A DNA stretch of 6,392 nt from Acidobacteriota bacterium (lineage in GTDB: Bacteria > Acidobacteriota > Vicinamibacteria > Vicinamibacterales > UBA8438): positions 1-6,392 of the forward strand of contig WTGR01000100.1 of NCBI GenBank assembly GCA_011523485.1, read 5' to 3'. A model generated the notes under the pieces. The model ran no database searches. It had not been told where the DNA came from and saw only the letters and a list, made by a program, of their open reading frames with translations. Below are positions 1-5,470 of this stretch, in pieces. Position 1 is the stretch's first letter; each line of letters starts with the position of its first letter. The position numbers and the translations under genes were made by a program.

Positions 1-284
1 ACGCCGAGGCGGGGCCGACCGACGTGCTGTCGAGCATGCAGGGCTCCTACATCCCGTTCCCGCGGACGGCCGACGACCGTCAGCGGACCAGCGACCCGCG
101 CTCGTCGATTCAGGAACGCTACGGCAACCGCGCCGAGTATCTCGGCCGTGTGACCGAGGCCGCCCTCGCGCTGGTCGACGACGGGTATCTGCTCGCCGGG
201 GACCTGGCTCCGATCCTGGCCCAGGCCGCGCGGCACTGGGACTACCTGATGGAAGAGGACACCGGCAACGACGGCCAGCAGTGA
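1..284 (+). CDS. C-terminal part of an alpha/beta-hydrolase domain protein (Abhydrolase_10 type), 5' end outside window
   Basis: The reading frame is open from the left edge (first full codon at 3) to a TGA at 282-284, giving the last 93 residues of a longer protein. The segment GSYIPFPRTADDRQ, then DPRSSIQERYGNRAEYLGRV, then an alanine-rich helical tail (VDDGYLLAGDLAPILAQAARHWDYLM) matches, from memory, the C-terminus of the large 'alpha/beta hydrolase domain-containing protein' family common in Acidobacteriota and Actinobacteria. In that family this end follows the catalytic domain. The catalytic Ser/His region lies upstream, so the substrate cannot be judged. A GTG at 24 and an ATG at 36 lie in frame, but the frame continues coherently upstream of both, so neither is likely to be the true start. 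The gene is followed within 8 nt by a strong terminator, marking it as the end of its transcription unit. Family membership is fairly sure; function is not. Confidence 0.75.
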   Translation, partial: AEAGPTDVLSSMQGSYIPFPRTADDRQRTSDPRSSIQERYGNRAEYLGRVTEAALALVDDGYLLAGDLAPILAQAARHWDYLMEEDTGNDGQQ

Positions 285-291
285 CCACGGT

Positions 292-325
292 GCGCCCGGG
301 GCATTCACGCCCCGGGCGCGCTTTT
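292..325 (+). terminator. Rho-independent terminator after the hydrolase gene
   Basis: A perfect 11-bp GC-rich stem (292-302 pairing with 309-319) encloses a 6-nt loop (ATTCAC). It is followed after GC by a run of four T (322-325). It begins 8 nt past the TGA at 284, the normal position for an intrinsic terminator. It separates the hydrolase gene from the cupin gene, which therefore probably has its own promoter between about 330 and 460. No clear -35/-10 pair was recognised there. A 12-bp palindrome (GCCGGCGCCGGC, 328-339) follows directly. Confidence 0.8.
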
Positions 326-462
326 CTGCCGGCGCCGGCCGCCCCCTACTGGCCGTCGGAATCTGCTCGCACGATGGGCGGCCCGGCGCGTCGGCAAACG
401 TATCGCGGGACGCGCGCCGGTAACTGGTCGTTTCCGCCCTGCGCTCTGTGCGAGGCATTCTC

Positions 463-468
463 AGGAGA
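463..468 (+). promoter_or_regulatory. Ribosome binding site that fixes the cupin start
   Basis: AGGAGA lies 7 nt before the ATG at 476, the only strong Shine-Dalgarno sequence among the + strand genes here. It decides the start. The same frame is open back to a GTG at 281, but that longer version would read through the terminator hairpin and would put the signal peptide in the middle of the protein. Confidence 0.8.
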
Positions 469-475
469 ACATCTC

Positions 476-967
476 ATGCGCACCCGCATATTTCCGGCCG
501 TCGGCCTGTGCATCCTGACTGCATTCGTCGGTGGAATAGCGGTCGGCGCCCAGGTGCAAATCCGTCAGCAGGCCCCCACCGACCGAGCGGCCGACTTCCC
601 GCTGGCCGAGCTCGAGGCGATCGTGCAGGAGATGGACGCAGAGCAGCGCCAGACCATGCGCCTGCTCGAAGGCGGGACCTACAACGTCAACATCCGCCGC
701 ATTCGGGGTGGCGAGACCGCGCTGATGCACCCGCGGACCATCGACGTCTGGGTGGTCCGGGAGGGCTCCGGCACGCTCGTCACCGGCGGGCAGATCGTCG
801 ACGAGAACGGACAACCGGTCGAGCAGCGCGGCGCGGCCATCCGCGGCGGCGAGGAACGGGAGATCGGCGTGGGCGACCTCATCTTCATTCCCGCCGGCGT
901 GCCGCACGGCATCCGCGAGACCGACGGCATCACCTGGTTCAACATCCGCTTCGACACGGTTCCCTGA
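476..967 (+). CDS. Secreted single-domain cupin protein
   Basis: The product is 163 residues. Residues 1-25 form a Sec-type signal peptide: MRTR, a hydrophobic core FPAVGLCILTAFVGGIAVGA, and probable cleavage before Q26. It should therefore be periplasmic or extracellular. A cupin_2 barrel follows at about residues 66-160. The first cupin motif aligns as G79-x5-H85-x-R87-xx-D90-x6-G97, so the usual second His is Arg and the usual Glu is Asp. The second motif is G133-DLIFI-P139-A-G141-VP-H144, with E148 where Asn is common. H85, D90 and H144 could still form a reduced metal site. From memory, related secreted cupins with 'EGSGTLVTGG' and 'IRGGE' segments share this layout, so the changes may be typical of the subfamily. 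The substrate is unknown: small cupins include isomerases, dioxygenases and non-catalytic binders. It stands alone after a terminator, 56 nt before the Uma2 gene. No terminator was seen after it, so read-through into Uma2 is possible. Confidence 0.85.
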   Translation: MRTRIFPAVGLCILTAFVGGIAVGAQVQIRQQAPTDRAADFPLAELEAIVQEMDAEQRQTMRLLEGGTYNVNIRRIRGGETALMHPRTIDVWVVREGSGTLVTGGQIVDENGQPVEQRGAAIRGGEEREIGVGDLIFIPAGVPHGIRETDGITWFNIRFDTVP

Positions 968-1019
968 CGGGCAGGCTGCGACAGCGAATCCGCGCCGACC
1001 GGTCGCGATCGGCACCGCG

Positions 1020-1028
1020 TGCTATGGT
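1020..1028 (+). promoter_or_regulatory. Possible extended -10 promoter for the Uma2 gene
   Basis: TGCTATGGT reads as an extended -10 element (TGN then TATGGT, 1023-1028). It lies 7 nt before an in-frame GTG at 1036, the spacing expected for a leaderless transcript. No convincing -35 is visible. A perfect 10-bp palindrome (CGACCGGTCG, 996-1005) ends 17 nt upstream of the -10 and could be an operator, though such short palindromes arise often in GC-rich DNA. If this promoter is real, the ATG at 1024 lies inside it and translation would begin at 1036 or 1081. This is an inference from pattern only. Confidence 0.3.
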
Positions 1029-1806
1029 GAACGGCGTGACGGAAAACCCCGCAGAGGCTGCGGCCGAGCGCCAAGCCACGATGCACACCGGACCGCTCGG
1101 CTCCACCATCCACGTCCTGCATGCTGACCCGCAGACGGTGGTCGAGCTCGCCGCCATCGACTGGAACCGGGCGTTTCCGCTGGTCTACCTCGACCCCATC
1201 CGGGGCCTCATCACCCTGATGGCCCCGTCACGGCTCCATGACGAGCTGACCAGGGCTCTCGACCACATCGTGGATATCGCCGCAAGCGCGCTCACCGGCG
1301 CCGTGAAAGGGCTGTTGAACGCGCGTCTTCGGGAGCCGGGCTTTCCACCCGGCACCGGCATGGAACCGGATTGCGCGTTCTACGTTGGTCAGAAGGCCAG
1401 GGCTTATCGCGGCGCGCTGGCCGCCGGGAAAGAAGCCGCCGATGCGTTCTTCGACGAGAACGCACCCGATCTGGTGGTGGAGGTAGAGATCACGAACGCC
1501 GACGAGAGCAAGATCGAGCGGTATGCCGATTTGGGCGTGCGGGAACTCTGGCTGCTGCAGGATCCGCCAGGTTCCGGCACTCCGCGAGCGGAGTTCCTCG
1601 CCCTGCGTGCCCGGACGGCGCCGCAACGGCTCTCTTTCTCCAGCGTCCTCGGCGGGCTCACGCCCGAGGACATCACCGAAGCGGTGGCCGACGTACGACT
1701 CAGCGTGACCCGCGACGAGCGCACGGCAGCCGTGGCCCGCATCGTGCGCCGCCGGCAGCAGGCCAGCGTCCGCGTGCGTGACGGCGAGGCGTCGTACGTG
1801 ACTTGA
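1024..1806 (+). CDS. Uma2 family (DUF820) restriction-endonuclease-like protein
   Basis: The product is 260 residues from the ATG at 1024. Alternative in-frame starts are GTG 1036 and ATG 1081; no start has a good Shine-Dalgarno. The Uma2/DUF820 core, a PD-(D/E)XK fold, is recognisable at about residues 40-185. It shows an acidic pair in MEPDCAF (E114, D116), the signature PDLVVEVEI (P148, D149, E153, E155), a following K163, and the family hallmark YADLGVRELWLLQ (167-179), equivalent to 'Y..aGV.EYWlvd'. D116, E153 and K163 are the plausible catalytic set. The loop between the signature and the Lys is shorter than the usual SPST-type loop. The C-terminus is Arg-rich (RIVRRRQQASVRVR, 239-252), perhaps nucleic-acid binding. 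The biological role of Uma2 proteins is not settled; they are often numerous in cyanobacteria and other phyla. The frame is also open back to 448 through the cupin gene, but that stretch is an out-of-frame shadow. The unknown gene at 1850 follows after 43 nt and may be co-transcribed. Confidence 0.85.
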   Translation: MVNGVTENPAEAAAERQATMHTGPLGSTIHVLHADPQTVVELAAIDWNRAFPLVYLDPIRGLITLMAPSRLHDELTRALDHIVDIAASALTGAVKGLLNARLREPGFPPGTGMEPDCAFYVGQKARAYRGALAAGKEAADAFFDENAPDLVVEVEITNADESKIERYADLGVRELWLLQDPPGSGTPRAEFLALRARTAPQRLSFSSVLGGLTPEDITEAVADVRLSVTRDERTAAVARIVRRRQQASVRVRDGEASYVT

Positions 1807-1849
1807 CCTCTGTGAACTTCGACGTCAGTCGACCAGAACGGACGCGTGC

Positions 1850-2956
1850 ATGAGTGTGACCGAGATGCTACCGGGATGGACAGTAGCCAGGGAGATCCCG
1901 TCGGATGTGATCGACGGCCTCAACCGCGGGGACTACGTGCTGCATGGCGGCGTCATCCGGAGCGCACCGAGCACGGACGGAGCCGGGCAGATCGTCCGTC
2001 ACCTCCTGCCCACTGGACAAGACCTGCCTGATTCCGTAGCAGCGAGTTCGGTCTTCGATCTGACGCTCGCTCGTACTACGCAAGATCTGCTGCACGCGAC
2101 GACGGGCACCATGCTCCTCTCCGGCATGAACCTGGCAGTCACTACTGTTGGATTCGCAGTCCTCTACAAGAAGCTGACGGAGCTCGACAACAGCCTGAGC
2201 GAGATCAAGGATTCAGTGGAGGGGATCGGCCGATTGCTGGAATTGAACGAGCGAGCGAAGCTCAACTTCGCCTTCGAGACACTGTCCATCCTCACGCGGG
2301 AAGGCCCGCCGGGCAAGCATGAGGAGCCGCTTCTACACTATGTCCTGAACGCCATCGGTCCAGCGAAAAAGAAGTACCAGGAACTCCTGCCCGGAGCGAG
2401 GTTAGAGACGGCAATGGCCTGCCAGGAGTACTTCACTTTGACATCGCTGGCGGTGGCCGCATGTTGGGCGGAACTCGGCCGTGTCGACGCAGCGAGAAAC
2501 CACTTGGAGCGAGATTACAAGTTCTGGGTCGAGCAGGCCCGACGTATCGCCGGGGAGGATCTTCTTGGTGAACGTCCCGAACGGTTCATGGCCGGTGAGT
2601 TCGTGCCCGAAGTGTCCCTTGGCGAATTGGCCGCTTCGCTCAATTTCGTCCACGACGAACACAAGAGCGAACCGGAACGGATCGACGAGCTGCGCAAGGG
2701 GATCCTCGTGTACGCCGATGGCAAGCCTGGATTCCGGAAGCCCAAGCCGGCATCGATCGAGACGATCGAGGCGGACAAGAAGAAGATTCGCGAACTTCGG
2801 AAGCTGCTCGCCCGAAATGGCGTGTTCCAGGGATACGTGGATCAGTACGCGTTGCTCAGCGAGAGTGGCCTAACGCCGGCCGAGCTTCAGGAGAAGATAG
2901 ACGCGGTCGATCGGAACATGCTGGTACACGGCTACGTCGTTCTCCAACCAGCGTGA
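1850..2956 (+). CDS. Unrecognised 368-residue protein with hydrophobic helix and coiled coil
   Basis: I do not recognise a named family. The N-terminal part (1-55) looks like a small beta-containing segment (AREIPSDVIDGLNRGDYVLHGGVIRSA, then GQIVRHLLP). I recall an uncharacterised group of bacterial proteins with a similar start followed by a short hydrophobic helix, but cannot name it. Residues 87-106 are strongly hydrophobic (TMLLSGMNLAVTTVGFAVLY) and could span or insert in a membrane. Directly after, residues 109-130 form a regular heptad pattern (L109, L112, L116, I119, V123, I126, L130), a coiled coil. The rest is mostly helical; 199-223 (LAVAACWAELGRVDAARNHLERDY) resembles one TPR-like helical hairpin, and 303-322 is highly charged. 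No signal peptide is present. The gene begins 43 nt after Uma2 with only a weak Shine-Dalgarno; a 5-bp hairpin (1819-1832) lies in the gap. Hand counts on sampled 60-nt stretches give about 53-58% GC, against about 73-75% in sampled stretches of the cupin and HNH genes, suggesting recent acquisition. That it is a real gene is likely; function is unknown. Confidence 0.75.
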   Translation: MSVTEMLPGWTVAREIPSDVIDGLNRGDYVLHGGVIRSAPSTDGAGQIVRHLLPTGQDLPDSVAASSVFDLTLARTTQDLLHATTGTMLLSGMNLAVTTVGFAVLYKKLTELDNSLSEIKDSVEGIGRLLELNERAKLNFAFETLSILTREGPPGKHEEPLLHYVLNAIGPAKKKYQELLPGARLETAMACQEYFTLTSLAVAACWAELGRVDAARNHLERDYKFWVEQARRIAGEDLLGERPERFMAGEFVPEVSLGELAASLNFVHDEHKSEPERIDELRKGILVYADGKPGFRKPKPASIETIEADKKKIRELRKLLARNGVFQGYVDQYALLSESGLTPAELQEKIDAVDRNMLVHGYVVLQPA

Positions 2957-2994
2957 GTCGAGCTCGGCAACGCACCTCCTCCGTTCCGACCAGC

Positions 2995-4863
2995 CTACGC
3001 GGAGGCTGCGGTCTCCACCGGGCCAGCACCTCCCCGCGGCCTCCACAGCACGTCAATCGCATAGACGAGGTCGAGCCGTTCACCGTGCCAGTCCGGCGTC
3101 GCGGTATCGGGATCGATCGCGATGCCGGCCTCGTCCAGCCGCGCGTCGGTCGGGGCGAGCGGCAGACCGGTCCATTGCGCTGCGCGCGGAACAGCGGGCA
3201 AGGGCCGGCCGTCCGGCCAGCGGAACTCCGCTTCCCCCGACGCGCTCATTCGCACCGTGAAGCCCTCTTCGTGGACCGCTCTGTGATGGCGGCGGCAGAG
3301 CAGCACGAGGTTGTCGAGCCGCGTCCGCCCACCGTCGGCCCAGTGCCGGACGTGGTGCGCATCGCAGCGGCGCGCGCTGCAGCCGGGGAAGCGGCACTGC
3401 TGGTCGCGCGCCTGGAGCGCCCGCCGCAACGCCGGGGGGATGGTGCGGGTCTTGCGGCCGACGTCGAGGACCGCGCCGTCCGGGGCGTGCTGCATGACCA
3501 CCGCCCCGGCGTCGCAAGCCATCCGGTGGGCGGTCTGCGCGGAGACACGCAGGCCGTCGGCGTCTTCGAGAGCCGCGTGCCCGGCCGGTGTCTCCGCGGA
3601 AACGTCCGCCGCAGCGACCGCCGGCGTCTCCGCGGGAACGTCCGTCCCAGCGGTCGGACGCGTCTCCGTGGAAGCGACCGCCGCAGCGTGCCCGGCCGGC
3701 GTCTCCGCGGGAACGTCCGCTGCTGCGACCGCCGGCGCCAACGCCCGAACATCCGTCGCTTGCCCGCTGGTGCCAGCGCGCAGCGTCTCCGCCTCCACAT
3801 GCAGCACCACCTGGTACCGATCCCCCGCCGTCCCCCGGTCGAGGTCCGCCGCCAGGGCGCTCTCGGCCACCAGCCCCAACGCATCCGCCTGCCGCTGTCC
3901 GTAGCTGGTCTCCGCCGCTTCCTCCGGCGGCGCCTCCTTCCACAGCCGATCGCCCGCCGCTTCGAGCGCCCGCCGCACCACCGCTCCCACCTCCGGCGAC
4001 AGCCGGCCGCGGATGACCACCATGCCGTCGTCGTCCACCCAGGTGGTCAGTTGCCGCCGCTCGTGGCGCCGCTGCTCGTCGGCCGCCTCTTCCGCCATGT
4101 CCACCCGCCGCCAGGCGCGCGCCAGCCGCTCGACGTAGGACGCCGGGGCGCATTCCGCGAAGCCGAGCAGGCGTCGCTCGTTCGCCGGCGTCGCCACCCG
4201 CGTCAGGGCGCGCACCTTCGAGTAGGAGATCCGCCCCCGCCGCATCGCGTCGCTCAAGAGCGGGAGGTCTTCCAGCGCACGCGCCACCCGGACCTTCTCG
4301 CGAGCCGCCCCGAGGGCCAGGCCGGTGCGCCAGTTCAGCCAGTGGGCGCACGACTTGAAGCCGCTCCAGCCTTCGCGTTCGTCGAAGGCGCGGATCATCA
4401 CCAGCAGCTCGTAGGTGGCGGCCTGGATGCGGGCGGCCAGCTCGGCGATGTCGTCACCGAGCCGCTCGGCCTCGTCGCGGCGCCGCAGCACCGCGGCGCG
4501 GTGGTCGTCGAGGGACGCCGTGCCGGTGGGGACCAGCGCCCCGTCCGCTGCGTCCGCTGCTTCGATGGCGGCGGGGCCGGTGGGGACCAGCGCCCCGTCC
4601 GCTGCGTCCGCCCCGTCGGCTGCGTCGAAGAACGCCGTGCCGGTGGGGACCAGCGCCCCGTCCGCGGGCTCCGGTGCCTCGATGAATGCGGCTTCGGCGG
4701 TGATGCCGGCCGCTGGTCCCGGAAGGAGCGCCGATTCGGCGGTCGCGCCGTCCGGTGGCTCCGACGCCTGGATGGGCACGGACTCTGCGGCCGAGCCGGC
4801 TGGCGTGGAAGAGCGAACGGGCGCGATGCAAGCGGGTTGCGGAGGATGTGCGGCGAGGCTCAT
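2995..4863 (-). CDS. HNH endonuclease with DUF222 domain (13E12 repeat family), repeat-expanded
   Basis: The product is 622 residues, longer than I expect for this family (roughly 400-500). Order: a low-complexity Ala/Pro/Asp-rich N-terminus (1-118) with repeated ADGALVPTG units; the helical DUF222 domain (about 120-355), including the typical FDEREGW (160-166), a tryptophan-rich CAHWLNWRTG stretch (172-181) and RGRISYSKVRALTRV (209-223); a second repeat linker (about 370-432) made of DVPAETPAGHAAA-like units; then a typical HNH domain (about 472-537). The HNH shows C490 and C495 (CRFPGC), the D501-A-H503-H504 motif, the GG.T..DNL segment with N518, and C523-RR-H526-H527. Zinc ligands and catalytic His are all present, so it should be an active metal-dependent nuclease. 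The tail 538-622 is unrepetitive. DUF222-HNH proteins often occur in many copies per genome and their role is unclear. The gene is convergent with the unknown gene (38-nt gap, no terminator seen). The ATG at 4863 is chosen because DUF222 is intact and a -10-like box lies just upstream. Confidence 0.9.
   Translation of the reverse strand: MSLAAHPPQPACIAPVRSSTPAGSAAESVPIQASEPPDGATAESALLPGPAAGITAEAAFIEAPEPADGALVPTGTAFFDAADGADAADGALVPTGPAAIEAADAADGALVPTGTASLDDHRAAVLRRRDEAERLGDDIAELAARIQAATYELLVMIRAFDEREGWSGFKSCAHWLNWRTGLALGAAREKVRVARALEDLPLLSDAMRRGRISYSKVRALTRVATPANERRLLGFAECAPASYVERLARAWRRVDMAEEAADEQRRHERRQLTTWVDDDGMVVIRGRLSPEVGAVVRRALEAAGDRLWKEAPPEEAAETSYGQRQADALGLVAESALAADLDRGTAGDRYQVVLHVEAETLRAGTSGQATDVRALAPAVAAADVPAETPAGHAAAVASTETRPTAGTDVPAETPAVAAADVSAETPAGHAALEDADGLRVSAQTAHRMACDAGAVVMQHAPDGAVLDVGRKTRTIPPALRRALQARDQQCRFPGCSARRCDAHHVRHWADGGRTRLDNLVLLCRRHHRAVHEEGFTVRMSASGEAEFRWPDGRPLPAVPRAAQWTGLPLAPTDARLDEAGIAIDPDTATPDWHGERLDLVYAIDVLWRPRGGAGPVETAASA
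3584..3754 (-). repeat. In-frame minisatellite of about 36 bp in the DUF222-HNH linker
   Basis: Five units of the + strand pattern GCCGGCGTCTCCGCGGGAAC follow each other. The anchor GTCTCC (or its degenerate match) sits at 3590, 3626, 3662, 3701 and 3737, giving periods of 36, 36, 39 and 36 bp. Units 1, 2 and 4 are nearly identical, unit 3 is diverged, and unit 5 is degenerate. Every period is a multiple of three, so the protein gains 12-13-residue units reading roughly DVPAETPAGHAAA. The array sits exactly between the DUF222 and HNH domains, where length change would not break either fold. Confidence 0.85.
4515..4665 (-). repeat. In-frame direct repeats in the N-terminal extension of the HNH gene
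   Basis: A 27-bp core, beginning GCCGGTGGGGACCAGCGCCC on the + strand, occurs without mismatch at 4522-4548, 4576-4602 and 4639-4665. The offsets of 54 and 63 bp are both multiples of three. The first and third copies match over 34 bp (4515-4548 and 4632-4665); the first and second also share the next 9 bp. In the protein the core encodes ADGALVPTG, at residues 68-75, 88-95 and 107-114. A weaker older unit (IQASEPPDGA, residues 31-40, compared with IEAPEPADGA, 61-70) lies further toward the N-terminus, about 90 bp away. The near-perfect identity suggests recent duplication by slippage or recombination. Confidence 0.9.
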
Positions 4864-4869
4864 GAATCC

Positions 4870-4875
4870 ATTGTA
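4870..4875 (-). promoter_or_regulatory. Candidate -10 box of a leaderless promoter for the DUF222-HNH gene
   Basis: Reading the minus strand, TACAAT (5 of 6 matches to TATAAT) is followed by six bases (GGATTC) and then the ATG at 4863. That is the spacing of a leaderless transcript starting on or next to the start codon. No good -35 was found: GTGACT at 4895-4890 is only 14 nt away. A competing reading is translational: GGGGG (4881-4877) lies 5 nt before another ATG (4871-4869), which opens a three-codon frame M-D-S-stop. Its TGA overlaps the gene's ATG as ATGA. The two readings exclude each other for a given transcript. Confidence 0.4.
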
Positions 4876-5047
4876 ACCCCCTGTTTTTCAGTCACTTGAG
4901 AGCGTTCAGGAGCGCCGTTTCGATGCCGAATTGCGCTTTCCGTCCATCCCCGCCGGTTACGGGCCGTAGCGGGCCGTTCCGGCAGCCTGAGCGCCCTTGC
5001 GGCCGGCATCCCGGACCGGAATCGACATGCCGCCGGAAAGCTGTCAA

Positions 5048-5075
5048 GTCCTTTCTTGAAGGGACGGGCTTTTTT
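5048..5075 (+). terminator. Terminator-like hairpin with no gene directly upstream
   Basis: GTCCTTTC (5048-5055) pairs with GAAGGGAC (5058-5065), with one G-U pair; in RNA the apex would be a CUUG tetraloop, a known stable loop. GGGC and six T (5070-5075) follow, and an outer AAAGC/GCTTT pairing could extend the stem. The T run makes it directional for + strand transcription. No + strand gene ends near it: the closest is at 2956, beyond the whole minus-strand HNH gene. It could end a small RNA started between about 4880 and 5040, act as a leader attenuator for the cytochrome gene, or be a relic. Confidence 0.5.
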
Positions 5076-5470
5076 CAATGAACGCACGAGCCGTGCCGGC
5101 ATGCGGGAGCTGAAATAGACGCGATGCGGGTTGCGAGGTCGTCCGTGAGGACCGAACGCCGCGACACTCCCTCCTTTCTACTGGAGCGGGCCGGCGTGCC
5201 CGGAGCACACCGTCAGCGCCTTCCTGCCCTTGCCTGCGGCGTCATCGCCCAAGAGGCGGCAACGTTATTTGCGTCAGTGTCCCAATGAAGAGATCCGCGG
5301 CCACTTACGCCAGGGACGGCCGGCCGCGGGAGCAGCGCGGACGGACTCATCGGCGCTCCATATTCTGGAATCTGGAATACCCACGGCTGTCGACACCACC
5401 CCAGGTAGCCGTCCAGCCACGACCAATCCGGTCACACGTCGCGCCCGCACGGGTCGACATGGGTGCCATA

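Larger units (their letters stand above)
4864..5470. other. Long divergent intergenic region without a convincing gene
   Basis: About 600 nt separate the divergent HNH gene and the cytochrome gene. The short frames here (61 residues on + from 4896; 80 residues on - from 5102 to 4860) lack ribosome binding sites, recognisable domains and the G/C third-position bias of the neighbours, so I do not call them. The region holds a terminator-like hairpin (5048-5075). It also holds a second possible RNA fold at 5130-5165: outer stem GTTGCG with CGCGAC, inner GTCC-GTGA-GGAC with a GNRA-type loop. A small inverted repeat lies at 5361-5379 (TATTC, 9 nt, GAATA). A promoter for the cytochrome gene should lie in the right half; CATAAT at 5467-5472 resembles a -10 but overlaps the chosen start, and TATTCT at 5361 is weak. 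No tRNA or known riboswitch was recognised. Confidence 0.6.

Noticed and set aside
281..475. 5' extension of the cupin frame to a GTG at 281 overlapping the previous stop
   Set aside because: It would include the terminator hairpin and put the signal peptide internally; the AGGAGA before ATG 476 fixes the start.
448..1023. 5' extension of the Uma2 frame through the cupin gene
   Set aside because: The translated stretch is Arg/His/Pro-rich shadow sequence in another phase of the cupin gene; Uma2 similarity begins well after 1024.
3584..3754. Repeat array considered as a CRISPR array
   Set aside because: Units are contiguous with no unique spacers, vary in sequence, keep a multiple-of-three period and encode a coherent protein linker.
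2953..4899. 648-codon open frame on the + strand, its GTG overlapping the stop of the unknown gene
   Set aside because: It is antisense to the DUF222-HNH gene, is rich in Arg/Pro/His/Gly, and has no recognisable domain. The minus-strand frame has intact DUF222 and HNH motifs. Long antisense frames are expected in GC-rich genes.
4860..5102. 80-codon minus-strand frame ending ATGA onto the HNH start
   Set aside because: No ribosome binding site, a Lys/Arg/Ala/Pro-rich product, weak third-position G/C bias compared with neighbours, and it crosses the terminator-like hairpin. Only its last three codons are kept, as a possible leader frame.
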